Source of the DNA: Burkholderia sp. WP9
Lineage (GTDB): Bacteria > Pseudomonadota > Gammaproteobacteria > Burkholderiales > Burkholderiaceae
Direction: 5' to 3'
Length of the DNA stretch: 64,000 nucleotides
NCBI RefSeq assembly: GCF_900104795.1
Contig: NZ_FNTG01000001.1
Span: forward strand, 2,542,001 to 2,606,000
The first letter of the stretch is position 1; each line of letters opens with the position of its first letter. Both the position numbers and the translations under genes were made by a program. This document shows, piece by piece, positions 54,332-63,843 of this stretch. The notes beneath the pieces were generated by a model that was given only the letters and a program-made list of their open reading frames with translations, did not search any database and was not told the origin of the DNA.

Positions 54332-54458
54332 CGTGTTGTTATGGGCAGTTCAGGTTCAGAAGCGGGTTTTCTGGGTTTGTAATAGTGGGCGGCGCTGCCC
54401 GCACCTTGCGGTGCATGCGTTGGACGGTCCAGGCGCCGATGCGTTCGCGAAAACGCTT

Positions 54459-55445
54459 CTAAACGCGCGGCGCGGCGGATAGCGGCGCCTCGACGGTCGC
54501 GGCATGCGAGCGCACGATCTCGATGAAGCCCGCCAGCACCGGGCTCACCTCCGCCGTGCGCCAGACCAGCCCCGTCTCGATGGCGGGCACCGACTCGGAC
54601 AGCGGCCGGTACACGACACCGGTGCGGCGCAGATTACGCAAAGATTGCGGCACCAGTGCGACACCCATGCCGGCCGACACGAGGCTCACGATCGTCTGCA
54701 TCTGGATCGCTTCCTGGCCGATCCGGGGCGCGAGGCCCGCCACGCCGTAGCAATCCATAATGATGTCATAAAAGCCTGGCGCCAGACGTCTTGGGAAGAT
54801 CACGAGCGGTGCGTCGGCCACATCGCGCAGGCTGATCGGGGTGTCGAGCCATTCCGCGCTCGGGTCGTCACGGCTGCCGCTAACGCTCGCCACGCGCGCC
54901 GCCATTTCCGTCGACATGGCGATCACCAGCGGTTCGCGCGCGATCGGCAGCCACGACAACTGCGCAGCATGGCGCGACGGCAGCGGCGCGATCACGAGGC
55001 CCGCGTCGATGCGCCCGGCCACCAGTTCGTCCACCTGCACGTCGCTGGTGGCCTCGGTCAGCTCCAGCCGCACGCGCGGATGGCGCACGCCGAAATCGCG
55101 CAGCAAGAGCGGCAGCAGCCCGTAGTCCGCCGTCGAAACAAAAGCAAGCGACAGCACGCCCGCCTCGCCGCGCGCGAGGCTCTGCGCGAGCGGCCGCAGC
55201 CCCTCGGCGCTCGCCAGCAAGCGCTGCACCTCGGGCAACAGATCGGCGCCCACCGGCGTCAGCTCGACCGAGCGCTTGGTGCGCGCGAACAGCGCGACGC
55301 CGAGCGTCTCCTCCAGCGCCCGAATGGCTTGCGAGAGCGGCGGTTGCGTCATCGAAAGACGCACGGCCGCGCGGCCGAAGTGCTTTTCTTCGGCGACGGT
55401 AACGAAATAGCGCAACTGGCGAAGGTCGGGGATGGCTGGCAACAT
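54459..55445 (-). CDS. LysR-family regulator divergent from ilvD
   Basis: From MLPAIPDLRQLRYFVTVAEEKHFGRAAVRLSMTQPPLSQAI the protein is 328 residues. It belongs to the CatR/BenM-like LysR subgroup (DLRQLRYFVTVAEE, TQPPLSQAIRALEE, ARTKRSVELTPVG), with an effector domain containing ELVAGRIDAGLVIAP and GMGVALVPQSL. It is divergent from ilvD across 173 bp carrying an inverted repeat and is a likely regulator of ilvD. An ATG 20 codons upstream is in frame but reads poorly. Confidence 0.92.
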   Translation of the reverse strand: MLPAIPDLRQLRYFVTVAEEKHFGRAAVRLSMTQPPLSQAIRALEETLGVALFARTKRSVELTPVGADLLPEVQRLLASAEGLRPLAQSLARGEAGVLSLAFVSTADYGLLPLLLRDFGVRHPRVRLELTEATSDVQVDELVAGRIDAGLVIAPLPSRHAAQLSWLPIAREPLVIAMSTEMAARVASVSGSRDDPSAEWLDTPISLRDVADAPLVIFPRRLAPGFYDIIMDCYGVAGLAPRIGQEAIQMQTIVSLVSAGMGVALVPQSLRNLRRTGVVYRPLSESVPAIETGLVWRTAEVSPVLAGFIEIVRSHAATVEAPLSAAPRV

Positions 55446-55464
55446 GGGTAATACGTTTTGCGAC

Positions 55465-55490
55465 CTAATGAAGCATGAATAATATATTAG
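55465..55490. promoter_or_regulatory. Candidate LysR operator between LysR gene and ilvD
   Basis: CTAAT (55465-55469) and ATTAG (55486-55490) form an inverted repeat with an A/T-rich 16-bp spacer in the divergent promoter region. This is an expected place for an autoregulatory LysR site. Confidence 0.35.
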
Positions 55491-55618
55491 ACACGCGCTT
55501 TGCAAAACTGCGTCCTTGCACGACGCGTGCGAACTACACTGGACGGATGCAGCCGGCCACCCACGCCGGCAAGGCAGAACCCGCAGCGCGGATCAAAACA
55601 AAACAGACTGGAGCTCCC

Positions 55619-57292
55619 ATGGCATACAACCGTCGTTCGAAGAACATTACGCAAGGCGTGGCGCGTTCGCCGAATCGCTCGATGTACTACGCGCTAGGCT
55701 ACGAAAAGGCCGACTTCGACAAGCCGATGATCGGCATCGCCAACGGCCACTCGACCATCACGCCGTGTAACGCCGGCCTGCAGCGCCTCGCCGATGCCGC
55801 CGTCGCCGCGATCAAGGGCGCCGACGCGAATCCGCAGATCTTCGGCACGCCGACCATCTCGGACGGCATGTCGATGGGCACCGAAGGCATGAAGTACTCG
55901 CTGGTGTCGCGCGAAGTCATCTCCGACTGCATCGAGACCTGCGTGCAAGGCCAGTGGATGGACGGCGTGGTCGTGATCGGCGGCTGCGACAAGAACATGC
56001 CGGGCGGCATGATCGGCATGTTGCGCACCAACGTGCCGAGCATTTACGTGTATGGCGGCACCATTCGTCCGGGCAACTGGAAGGGTACCGACCTGACCAT
56101 CGTGTCGTCGTTCGAAGCCGTGGGCGAATTCACCGCCGGCCGGATGTCGCAGGAAGATTTCGAAGGGGTCGAACAGAACGCGTGCCCCTCCACCGGGTCG
56201 TGCGGCGGCATGTACACCGCCAACACGATGAGCTCGTCGTTCGAAGCGCTCGGCATGTCGCTGCTATATTCGTCGACGATGGCCAATCCGGATCAGGAAA
56301 AAGTCGACTCGGCCGCCGAATCGGCTCGCGTGCTGGTCGAAGCGGTCAAGCAGGATCTGAAGCCGCGCGACATCGTCACCCGCAAGTCGATCGAAAACGC
56401 CGTCGCCGTGATCATGGCCACCGGCGGCTCGACCAATGCCGTGCTGCACTTTCTCGCCATCGCGCATGCGGCGGAAGTGGAATGGAGCATCGAGGACTTC
56501 GAGCGCATGCGCAAGAAGGTGCCGGTGATCTGCAACCTGAAGCCGTCGGGCCAGTTCGTGGCGACCGATCTGCACAAGGCCGGCGGCATTCCGCAAGTCA
56601 TGAAGATTCTGCTCGACGCAGGCATGCTGCACGGCGATTGCATCACGATCACCGGCAGAACCCTCGCGGAAGAGTTGAAGGACGTGCCGGCCAGGCCGCG
56701 CGCCGATCAGCAGGTGATTTTCCCGATCGAGAAGGCGCTCTACAAGGAAGGCCATCTCGCGATCCTGAAGGGCAACCTGGCCGTGGACGGCGCGGTCGCC
56801 AAGATCACCGGCCTGAAGAACCCCGTGATCACCGGCCCGGCGCGCGTATTCGACGACGAGCAAAGCGCGCTGGAGGCGATTCTGGCCGACAAGATTGTCG
56901 CGGGCGACGTGGTGGTGCTGCGCTACCTCGGCCCGAAGGGCGGCCCCGGCATGCCGGAGATGCTCGCGCCGACTTCGGCGATCATCGGCAAGGGGCTCGG
57001 CGAGAGCGTGGGCCTGATCACCGACGGGCGCTTCTCCGGTGGCACGTGGGGCATGGTGGTCGGTCACGTCGCGCCGGAAGCCTTCGTGGGCGGCACGATC
57101 GCGTTCGTGCAGGAAGGCGACTCGATCACCATCGACGCGCACAAGCTGCTGCTGCAACTGAATATCGACGACGCCGAGCTGGAGCGACGCCGTGCCGCAT
57201 GGCAGCAGCCGAAGCCGCGGTACACGCGCGGCGTGCTGGCGAAGTACTTCGCGTTGGCGCTGCCCGCCAACAAGGGCGCGATAACGGGCTGA
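55619..57292 (+). CDS. ilvD: Dihydroxy-acid dehydratase
   Basis: From [28 protein letters not shown] (55619) the protein is 557 residues, the usual length of IlvD. Motifs include [29 protein letters not shown] with Cys123, [18 protein letters not shown] with Cys195 (both for the [2Fe-2S] or [4Fe-4S] cluster), and [23 protein letters not shown]. It dehydrates dihydroxy-isovalerate and dihydroxy-methylvalerate in valine, leucine and isoleucine synthesis. A strong terminator follows. Confidence 0.97.
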   Translation: MAYNRRSKNITQGVARSPNRSMYYALGYEKADFDKPMIGIANGHSTITPCNAGLQRLADAAVAAIKGADANPQIFGTPTISDGMSMGTEGMKYSLVSREVISDCIETCVQGQWMDGVVVIGGCDKNMPGGMIGMLRTNVPSIYVYGGTIRPGNWKGTDLTIVSSFEAVGEFTAGRMSQEDFEGVEQNACPSTGSCGGMYTANTMSSSFEALGMSLLYSSTMANPDQEKVDSAAESARVLVEAVKQDLKPRDIVTRKSIENAVAVIMATGGSTNAVLHFLAIAHAAEVEWSIEDFERMRKKVPVICNLKPSGQFVATDLHKAGGIPQVMKILLDAGMLHGDCITITGRTLAEELKDVPARPRADQQVIFPIEKALYKEGHLAILKGNLAVDGAVAKITGLKNPVITGPARVFDDEQSALEAILADKIVAGDVVVLRYLGPKGGPGMPEMLAPTSAIIGKGLGESVGLITDGRFSGGTWGMVVGHVAPEAFVGGTIAFVQEGDSITIDAHKLLLQLNIDDAELERRRAAWQQPKPRYTRGVLAKYFALALPANKGAITG

Positions 57293-57317
57293 GCACGCGC
57301 AAAGCTACGTAAAAGCG

Positions 57318-57357
57318 AAAGGGGTGTGCGGGAAACCGTGCGCCCCTTTCCTTTTAT
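57318..57357 (+). terminator. Terminator after ilvD with GAAA tetraloop
   Basis: A 14-bp stem (57318-57331 with 57336-57349, three G-U pairs) is capped by a GNRA-type GAAA loop and followed by CCTTTTAT. It should end ilvD transcription. Confidence 0.82.
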
Positions 57358-57402
57358 AATGCTGGCACCACGAGTCGGGCACCCGCACCGACGGAGACCA
57401 GA

Positions 57403-57741
57403 ATGAAATCAATGTCGCACACAGCGCTTGCCGCCGCCGTCGTGCTGGGCGCTGCGTTGAGTGCCGGCAGTCCGGCGGCGCATGCCGAGGCTGCGGGCCT
57501 CGCGCTGGCCCAGCAACAGAACTGCATGAGTTGCCACTCGGTCACGCGCTCCTTCATGGGACCGGCGTTGCACGATGTCGCCGTGAAATATGCCAGTCGT
57601 GAAGACGCCGCCACTTATCTGAAGCACAAGATTCTGGACGGCAGCACGGGCGTGTGGGGTGTGGTGCCGATGCCCGCGAATACCCAACTCACGCCGGATC
57701 AAGCGGCCACGCTGGCTGGCTGGGTGTTGACGCTCAAATAA
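57403..57741 (+). CDS. Small periplasmic class I cytochrome c
   Basis: The 112-residue precursor has a signal peptide ending near AAHA, the heme motif CMSCH (41-45), and the distal ligand Met90 in GVVPMPAN, followed by QLTPDQAATLAGWVL. It resembles small c551/c5-type electron carriers. The 110-bp gap and terminator separate it from ilvD, so it is likely its own unit. Partners are not visible nearby. Confidence 0.9.
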   Translation: MKSMSHTALAAAVVLGAALSAGSPAAHAEAAGLALAQQQNCMSCHSVTRSFMGPALHDVAVKYASREDAATYLKHKILDGSTGVWGVVPMPANTQLTPDQAATLAGWVLTLK

Positions 57742-57919
57742 ACTGTTTGGGTACGCTGATCAGTTATGGGCGTCTCGCTCGTGAGCGATGTGACAGGCAA
57801 ACGCGACAAGCAGACCCGACAAGCAGACGCGACCATCAAACGCTACACGCAGGCGCCGCTCTGCGTGCCCGCCCTTCGCTTACACCGTCAAGCCCTTTTG
57901 CTCAGAGCGCACCCGCGCT

Positions 57920-58678
57920 TCACGCCGCACCGTCAGGCCTTGCCGAGGCGCGGCGCGCAATCTCTTCCAGCACCGCTTCGCGCACCCAGCTGGTCATTTC
58001 CTCTTCCAGCGTCAATGCCACTTCGCGCGTGATCTGATCGATCAGCCACCCTGTGTGCGCATGCAAGGTCTCGCGGCAACGATCTTCGATGATGCTTCTT
58101 CCGTCGCCTGCCAGGAAACCCGCGACCCGTCTGCGCAGACGTTCGGCGATGACATCGGCGTCCAGCTCCAGCGGCGTCTCGCCGACGCCTTCACGGGCGA
58201 TATCCGGCGGCACCGTCGAACCTGCCTCCAGCGGCGTGGCCGGCTCGGCCCGATCGAACACGCCAGCCGACGGCACGAAGCCGTCGTCATGCGCGTGCCG
58301 AGATTGGGCGGGGTGATGCGCCCGCGCGCGCTTCTTCGGGTGATGGTCGGCCGGATGCGCCGGCTGCGGCGTGTGCGCGACGTCTTCCGGCACATGCGGT
58401 TGAGGTGCCAACCCGGGTTCTTGTGCATGCACCGGCTGAGGTGCCAACGTTGGCTCTTGCGCATGCACTGGCTCGGCCGCATGCACAGGCTCGGCGGACC
58501 TGATCTGCTCAGGCGTCAGCACCGGCTGTGGCGCCAACACCGGCTCCGCCTTGAAACTGGGCTCACGCGGCGCGCCGAACTCGTCGGCACCGCTCGACGC
58601 TTGGCGCGCCTGCGCAGGATGACCCTGCACGAGAATCTCGTGCAGAACCGGGATCGAATCGTCGTTGGGATCGGACAC
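57920..58678 (-). CDS. DUF2486-family protein with Pro/Ala/His repeats
   Basis: From the GTG at 58678 the protein reads (M)SDPNDDSIPVLHEILVQG, a start I recall for DUF2486 proteins of Burkholderia, and GGAGAG lies just upstream. It is 252 residues. A central region (about 45-125) has imperfect repeats of AEPVHAQEP, LAPQPV and similar. The conserved C-terminal part is helical and acidic-basic (LDADVIAERLRRRVAGFLAGD, TLHAHTGWLIDQITREVAL, WVREAVLEEIARRA). No signal or membrane segment. Function unknown. It is downstream of pepA-holC on the same strand. Confidence 0.78.
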   Translation of the reverse strand: MSDPNDDSIPVLHEILVQGHPAQARQASSGADEFGAPREPSFKAEPVLAPQPVLTPEQIRSAEPVHAAEPVHAQEPTLAPQPVHAQEPGLAPQPHVPEDVAHTPQPAHPADHHPKKRARAHHPAQSRHAHDDGFVPSAGVFDRAEPATPLEAGSTVPPDIAREGVGETPLELDADVIAERLRRRVAGFLAGDGRSIIEDRCRETLHAHTGWLIDQITREVALTLEEEMTSWVREAVLEEIARRASARPDGAA

Positions 58679-58772
58679 GTGCGCTCTCCGTGTTTGAGTC
58701 GAAGCCGAGGCAGGCCGCGCACCCGCCGAATGCCTGAGACCAGACACGCGCGCGACACGGACCGAATGGGAC

Positions 58773-59189
58773 CTAGCTGCCTTGCTTGTAGTTGTTCAAA
58801 GCATAGCCGCGATCGCGATAGAAGCGATAGCGCTCGCGGCCCGCAGCGAGTTCCTCGTGTGCGTTACCGACCACTTCCAGCAATCTTTCGAAGCGCGCGA
58901 ATTGCGCCGGCACCGTGGCGCCGAGATTGAGCAGTACCTGATGATGCGGCACGTCGTCGAGGGTGGAAGCCAGCACGATCGGCGTTTGCGCGGCGAGCGG
59001 CGTGCCCGCCATGCAGTGCGGCACGAAGTCGAGCGGCGAGAAGGTCCACAACTGTTCGTCGAAGGCCTTCAGGCGCGCCGGCTCGGCCAGCACGATGGTC
59101 GGCTGGCCCGCCTGATACGCTTTGCGGATCAGGCGGCACGCATACAGCAGCGAATCGCCGACGTTCGAGTGAAAGTCGATTCTCGTCAT
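58773..59189 (-). CDS. holC: DNA polymerase III chi subunit
   Basis: The 138-residue product has the HolC pattern MTRIDFHSNVGDSLLYACRLIRKAY, PTIVLAEPARLKAFDEQLWTFSPLDFVPHC, ANDVVLAS-like TPIVLASTLDD and the C-terminal RFYRDRGYALNNYKQGS. Chi links the clamp loader (via psi) to single-stranded-DNA-binding protein at the replication fork. It is 58 bp after pepA, a neighbour it has in many bacteria. Confidence 0.95.
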   Translation of the reverse strand: MTRIDFHSNVGDSLLYACRLIRKAYQAGQPTIVLAEPARLKAFDEQLWTFSPLDFVPHCMAGTPLAAQTPIVLASTLDDVPHHQVLLNLGATVPAQFARFERLLEVVGNAHEELAAGRERYRFYRDRGYALNNYKQGS

Positions 59190-59247
59190 CGGCGGCTCCG
59201 GCCGGCGTCTGCTTGGGCAGCCGGGCCTGCATCTTTACTGCATTGCG

Positions 59248-60774
59248 TCATTGCGCGGCGCGACCGTCCGCGGCCCGATCGATCAAGAACTGCGCCAGCA
59301 ACGGCACCGGACGGCCCGTTGCGCCCTTCGCCGCACCGCTCTTCCATGCCGTACCCGCAATGTCCAGGTGCGCCCACGGATAGGCTTCGGTGAAGCGCGA
59401 CAGGAAGCATGCCGCCGTCACGCTGCCCGCCGGACGGCCGCCGATGTTGGCCAGATCCGCGAAGTTCGACTTGAGCTGGTCCTGATACTCGTCGTCGAGG
59501 GGCATGCGCCAGGCCGGGTCCAACGCTTCACGCGAGGCGTCGAGCAACTCGCCCGCCAGCGCGTCGTCTTTCGAGAACAGGCCGCTGTTGTGGTGACCGA
59601 GCGCGATGATGCAGGCACCCGTGAGCGTGGCGATGTCGATCACCGCCGCCGGCTTGAAGCGCTCCGCATAGGTGAGCGCGTCGCACAGGATCAGGCGGCC
59701 TTCGGCGTCCGTGTTCAGCACTTCGATCGTCAGGCCCTTCATGCTGGTGACGATGTCGCCCGGCTTGGTGGCCGTAGCCGACGGCATGTTCTCCACCGCC
59801 GGAATGATGCCCACCACGTTGATTTTCAAGCCCATTTCGGCGACGGCGCGCAACGTGCCCAGCACCGAACCGGCGCCGCACATGTCGTACTTCATCTCGT
59901 CCATGCCTTCGCCCGGCTTGAGCGAAATGCCGCCCGTGTCGAACGTCACGCCCTTGCCCACCAGCACCACCGGCGCGGCTTTCGCGGCGCCGCCCTGGTA
60001 CTGCAGCACGATGAACTGCGCCGGTTCCACCGAGCCGGCCGTGACCGACAGGAACGAGCCCATCTTGAGCGCTTCACACTGCTTTTCGCCCAGCACTTCG
60101 ACCTTCAGCTTCCAGTCTTTGGCGAGCTTCTTCGCGGTGTTGGCGAGGTAGGTCGGCGTGCAGACGTTGCTAGGCAGGTTGCCGAGGTCGCGCGTCAGGT
60201 CCATGCCGTTGGCCAGCGCCGCGCCCTGCTTCGCGGCCAGCTTGGCGGCCTTCTCGTCGCCGGTGTTGACGCTGAAGACGATGCGCTTCAGCGCACGCGC
60301 CGACGTGTCTGGCTTGCTCTTCATCTGCGTGAACTTGTAGGTCAGCTCGCGCAGCGCGAGAATCGCCGCGCGCACCGCCCAATCCGCCGAACGCTCGAGG
60401 ATGGGCAGTTGCGCCAGCGTGAAGGTGACCTGGACGATCTTGGTGGACAAGAGCGCGCGCCAGGCGGCCCGTGCGGCGTCGCCGTAGGCTTTCTGGTTGA
60501 AAGCGTCCTGCTTGCCGAGGCCGACCAGCAGCACGCGGGAAGCGCCAATGCCCGACACTTCGTGCAGGAATAGCGTGGTGCCGGCCTTGCCGTCCATGTC
60601 GCCGGCCTTGATGATGCGGGTCAACAGGCCCTTGGTGGCCGCGTCGATCTCGAGAGCCGCGCCCGAGAGGGTTTGCGACTCGAACACACCGATTACGATG
60701 CAATCGGATTTTCCAGTCAGGAAACCGTTTGACGAGCCTTTGGTCCAATCACAGGCTTTTATGCTAAAGTCCAT
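59248..60774 (-). CDS. pepA: Leucyl aminopeptidase (M17 family)
   Basis: From [21 protein letters not shown] (60774) the protein is 508 residues. The N-terminal regulatory domain is followed by the catalytic part with [28 protein letters not shown] in pieces, NTDAEGRL (354-361) and GHHNSGLFS. Two metal ions bound by these Lys/Asp/Glu residues cleave N-terminal residues from peptides. In E. coli PepA also binds DNA. The frame is open further upstream, but that part is Gly/Arg-rich. Divergent from lptF across 137 bp. Confidence 0.96.
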   Translation of the reverse strand: MDFSIKACDWTKGSSNGFLTGKSDCIVIGVFESQTLSGAALEIDAATKGLLTRIIKAGDMDGKAGTTLFLHEVSGIGASRVLLVGLGKQDAFNQKAYGDAARAAWRALLSTKIVQVTFTLAQLPILERSADWAVRAAILALRELTYKFTQMKSKPDTSARALKRIVFSVNTGDEKAAKLAAKQGAALANGMDLTRDLGNLPSNVCTPTYLANTAKKLAKDWKLKVEVLGEKQCEALKMGSFLSVTAGSVEPAQFIVLQYQGGAAKAAPVVLVGKGVTFDTGGISLKPGEGMDEMKYDMCGAGSVLGTLRAVAEMGLKINVVGIIPAVENMPSATATKPGDIVTSMKGLTIEVLNTDAEGRLILCDALTYAERFKPAAVIDIATLTGACIIALGHHNSGLFSKDDALAGELLDASREALDPAWRMPLDDEYQDQLKSNFADLANIGGRPAGSVTAACFLSRFTEAYPWAHLDIAGTAWKSGAAKGATGRPVPLLAQFLIDRAADGRAAQ

Positions 60775-60911
60775 CGCGCTTGTCCTCGGATAAAATCTGG
60801 GCTTAGGATGAAAGCCGCAATTATCCGCTATTTTTCCCGCGGCGGCTGCACCGGAGGTGTGACGGGAAGCAACCCGTGCGCCACTGAGAGCGCCCCCTCT
60901 CATCATCAATA

Positions 60912-62009
60912 ATGATCTTCGAACGCTCCCTCCAGCGCGAACTCGCGTATACGGCTGGTGCCGTGTTCATGGTTCTCCTCACGCTCGTGCTGACGACGAT
61001 GATGATCCGCATCGTCGGCTTCGCGGCCTCAGGCGAGATCGACCCGCGCGACGTGCTGGTCCTGATCGGCCTGACCGTGATCGGCTACCTGGCGATCATG
61101 CTCGTCGCGACCCTGTTCGTGTCGATCCTGTTCGTCCTGACCCGTTGGTACAAAGACTCCGAGATGGTCGTGTGGCTCTCGTCGGGTGTCAGTCTGACGC
61201 AATTCATCAAGCCGATCGGTATTTTTGCCACGCCGATCATCATCCTCATCTGTTTCTTCGTGTTCGTCGGCTGGCCGTGGTCGAACCAGCAGAGCAAGCT
61301 GATCCGCGCGCGCTTCCAGCAACGCGACGAGGTCTCGCTGCTCGCGCCGGGTCAGTTCCGCGAATCGGCCACGAGTCACCGTGTGTTCTTCATCGAGAAG
61401 ATGTCGCCCGACCAGGCGCGTGTGGAAAACGTGTTCGTGACCAGCACGGAAAACGGCAAGGTCAACGTGGTCGTGTCGAAGACCGGCCATACGGAAACGC
61501 GTAAGAACGGCGATCGCTTCGTCGTGCTGGAAAACGGCCGCCGTTATGACGGACAACCGGGCCAGCCCGATTTCCGGATCATGGAATTCGAGCGCTATGG
61601 CGTGAAGATCCAGAGCCAGCCGGTCGTCAATACGCCGAGCACCACCGGCACGCCTACGCTGACGCTGCTGCGCAATCCCACCAACGACAATCTCGCCGAG
61701 TTCGCGTGGCGCGCGGGGCTGCCGCTGATTGCACTCAACCTGATGCTGCTCGCCATTCCGCTCGCGCACCAGAACCCGCGGCGCAGCCGCACCATCAATC
61801 TGGTGATGGCGGTGCTCATCTATCTGACGTATTCGAATCTGTTGAACGTGGTGCAGTCGTGGATCGAGCAGGGTAAGATGTCGTTCCCAGTCGGGCTGGT
61901 CGGCCTGCATGTGATCGTCGCGGCGATCGTCGCGTTCATTTTCTGGCTGCGCGTGCGCAACCGGCCGCTATTCACGCGGGCAATGTTCAGCCGTTCGCAG
62001 GGAGCCTGA
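60912..62009 (+). CDS. lptF: LPS export ABC transporter permease LptF
   Basis: The 365-residue permease has three N-terminal helices ([64 protein letters not shown]), a periplasmic jellyroll domain (about 125-250) and three C-terminal helices with [25 protein letters not shown]. LptF with LptG and the ATPase LptB extracts LPS from the inner membrane and feeds it to LptC/A. It is 3 bp before lptG. Confidence 0.96.
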   Translation: MIFERSLQRELAYTAGAVFMVLLTLVLTTMMIRIVGFAASGEIDPRDVLVLIGLTVIGYLAIMLVATLFVSILFVLTRWYKDSEMVVWLSSGVSLTQFIKPIGIFATPIIILICFFVFVGWPWSNQQSKLIRARFQQRDEVSLLAPGQFRESATSHRVFFIEKMSPDQARVENVFVTSTENGKVNVVVSKTGHTETRKNGDRFVVLENGRRYDGQPGQPDFRIMEFERYGVKIQSQPVVNTPSTTGTPTLTLLRNPTNDNLAEFAWRAGLPLIALNLMLLAIPLAHQNPRRSRTINLVMAVLIYLTYSNLLNVVQSWIEQGKMSFPVGLVGLHVIVAAIVAFIFWLRVRNRPLFTRAMFSRSQGA

Positions 62010-62012
62010 CCG

Positions 62013-63161
62013 ATGCGCATCTATGAAAGGTACTTCGCGCGTCAGATCTATCTCACGTTCATCTTTATTCTGTTTGCGTTTTCGGGTCTGTTCTTTTTCT
62101 TCGACCTGATCAACGAATTGAATTCGGTCGGGCACGGCAACTACAAGTTTCAGTACGCCGTGTTGCGGGTCGCGTTGCAGACGCCGTCGCGTTTCTACGA
62201 AATCATTCCGGTCGCCGCGTTGATCAGCGCGATCTATGTGTTTGCGCAGATGGCGGCGAATTCGGAGTACACGATTTTTCGTGTGTCCGGGCTTGCGACG
62301 AATCAGTCGCTGCGCTCGCTGCTGAAGATTGGCATTCCGCTGGTTTTGCTGACTTATCTGATCGGCGAAGTGGTTGGTCCGTACACGGATCAGTTGTCGG
62401 AGCGTGTGCGGCTCGAGGCGCTGGGGTCTTCGGTGTCGAGTAATTTCGAGTCGGGCGTGTGGGTGAAAGATACGCTGACGGCGCGCGCGGATGGCGAGCA
62501 GGTCACGCGGTTCGTAAACGTCGGCGAATTGAAGCCGGATGCGACGATCAGCAATGTGCGCATCTACGAATTCGATTCGAAATTCCGGCTCTCCAATGTG
62601 CGGACCGCGAAAAGTGGCAAGTATCAGCCGCCGGGGCATTGGCAGTTGACTGGCGTGACCGATACGCAATTGATTGATGTGCCCCCTCCTCCGGGGACGC
62701 CCGCTGACGCGTTGAATCCGGTTTATCGTGCGAAGGAAGTTGCGGTCCCGGAGTATTCGCTGCGTTCGGAATTGACGCCGCAGATTCTCTCGGTGCTGCT
62801 GGTGTCGCCGGATCGGATGTCGATGTTCAATCTGTTCCGGTATATCCAGCATTTGACCGAGAATCACCAGGATACGCAGCGGTATGAAATTGCGTTGTGG
62901 CGCAAGCTGCTTTATCCGTTTGCCGTGTTCGTGATGCTGGTTTTGTCATTGCCGTTTGCGTATCTGCATACGCGGGCGGGTGTCGTCGGGATGAAGGTTT
63001 TCGGCGGGATTATGCTGGGGATGAGTTTTCAGCTATTCAACACGTTGTTCTCGCATATCGGCACGTTGAATACCTGGCCTGCGCCTTTGACTGCGGCTAC
63101 GCCTGGGTTGGTTTATCTGGTGCTTGGGTTGGTTGGGTTGAAGTGGGTTGATCGGCATTAG
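62013..63161 (+). CDS. lptG: LPS export ABC transporter permease LptG
   Basis: The 382-residue partner of LptF starts MRIYERYFARQIYLTFIFILFAFSGLFFFFDLI and has the same fold: helices near 15-35, 65-85 and 105-125, a periplasmic jellyroll, and C-terminal helices with LLYPFAVFVMLVLSLPFAYLHTR. The first part uses normal codons, but from about 62,600 the third positions become rich in T and G with less C. The reading frame and the protein remain intact. It ends 11 bp before cbiX. Confidence 0.95.
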   Translation: MRIYERYFARQIYLTFIFILFAFSGLFFFFDLINELNSVGHGNYKFQYAVLRVALQTPSRFYEIIPVAALISAIYVFAQMAANSEYTIFRVSGLATNQSLRSLLKIGIPLVLLTYLIGEVVGPYTDQLSERVRLEALGSSVSSNFESGVWVKDTLTARADGEQVTRFVNVGELKPDATISNVRIYEFDSKFRLSNVRTAKSGKYQPPGHWQLTGVTDTQLIDVPPPPGTPADALNPVYRAKEVAVPEYSLRSELTPQILSVLLVSPDRMSMFNLFRYIQHLTENHQDTQRYEIALWRKLLYPFAVFVMLVLSLPFAYLHTRAGVVGMKVFGGIMLGMSFQLFNTLFSHIGTLNTWPAPLTAATPGLVYLVLGLVGLKWVDRH

Positions 63162-63172
63162 GAGCGGACGCT

Positions 63173-63544
63173 ATGGCTATGCACGGTATCGTTCTGTTTG
63201 GGCATGGCGCTAGGGATGTGCGGTGGCGGGAGCCGTTTGAGCGGTTGGCTGTCAAGTTGCGGGAGGCTTCTGCTGGCGCACGGCCAGTGGCGTTGGCGTT
63301 TCTTGAGTTGATGGAGCCGGATTTGCCTTCGGCTTTGGGTGAGCTTGTCGCTCAGGGCTGTGATGTGGTTACCGTTGTGCCGGTGTTTTTTGGGCAAGGT
63401 GGGCACGTTAGGCAGGATCTGCCTCTTGTCATTGAGCGATGCCAGGCGTTGCATCCTTCTGTTCTCATTAAATGCGCTGTTGCTGTGGGTGAGAATGAGG
63501 CGGTTTTGGATGCTGTGGCTCAGTATTGTCTGCGGCAGGTTTGA
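63173..63544 (+). CDS. cbiX: CbiX-type sirohydrochlorin chelatase (short form)
   Basis: The 123-residue protein has the small CbiX motifs GIVLFGHGARDVRWREPFERL with His11, FLELMEPDLPSALGELVAQG, VVTVVPVFFGQGGHVRQDLP with His78, and KCAVAVGENEAVLDAVAQ. The two histidines bind the metal inserted into sirohydrochlorin, either cobalt for B12 or iron for siroheme. AGGAG lies before the ATG. It follows lptG by 11 bp, far from the cobalamin island at 38.6-50.6 kb. Codon use is strongly G/T-biased compared with most genes here. Confidence 0.88.
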   Translation: MAMHGIVLFGHGARDVRWREPFERLAVKLREASAGARPVALAFLELMEPDLPSALGELVAQGCDVVTVVPVFFGQGGHVRQDLPLVIERCQALHPSVLIKCAVAVGENEAVLDAVAQYCLRQV

Positions 63545-63843
63545 TTGGGTTTTGGCTGTTTGTCCCTCGTGGGGCGTTGGCCTTTCCTTGATTTCTTTGT
63601 GGTCCATTAGCGTTGCCCCTGTGCGGGGCGGCACCTACTTTTCTTTGCCGGCCGCAAAGAAAAGTAGGCAAAAGAAAGCGGCTCACACCGCTAATTCTTA
63701 AGCGGGTCTCTCGCGCAGCCGCGCCAGTGGTGCATCTGGAATCCGCGCCCTCGCACACTCCACTTTCGTGACAAGCCCCCCGCGTCAGAATACTTGTCGC
63801 TCCAATACAATCGATGAACCGGGGGCGATGATGAGAAAACGAA
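63545..63843. other. Intergenic region with inverted repeat before a transposase gene
   Basis: These 299 bp between cbiX and the transposase hold the inverted repeat listed next and a smaller GACAAG/CTTGTC pair near 63770-63800. The left end of the insertion sequence must lie somewhere here, but no clear terminal inverted repeat can be assigned without the right end. Confidence 0.5.
63634..63668. repeat. 15-bp-arm perfect inverted repeat
   Basis: CCTACTTTTCTTTGC (63634-63648) and GCAAAGAAAAGTAGG (63654-63668) are perfectly complementary around CGGCC. The surrounding GC-rich sequence (GTGCGGGGCGGCAC before, AAGCGGCTCACACCGCTAA after) looks like a dispersed intergenic element as seen in Paraburkholderia genomes. 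It could also act as a terminator for lptF-lptG-cbiX. Confidence 0.75.
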
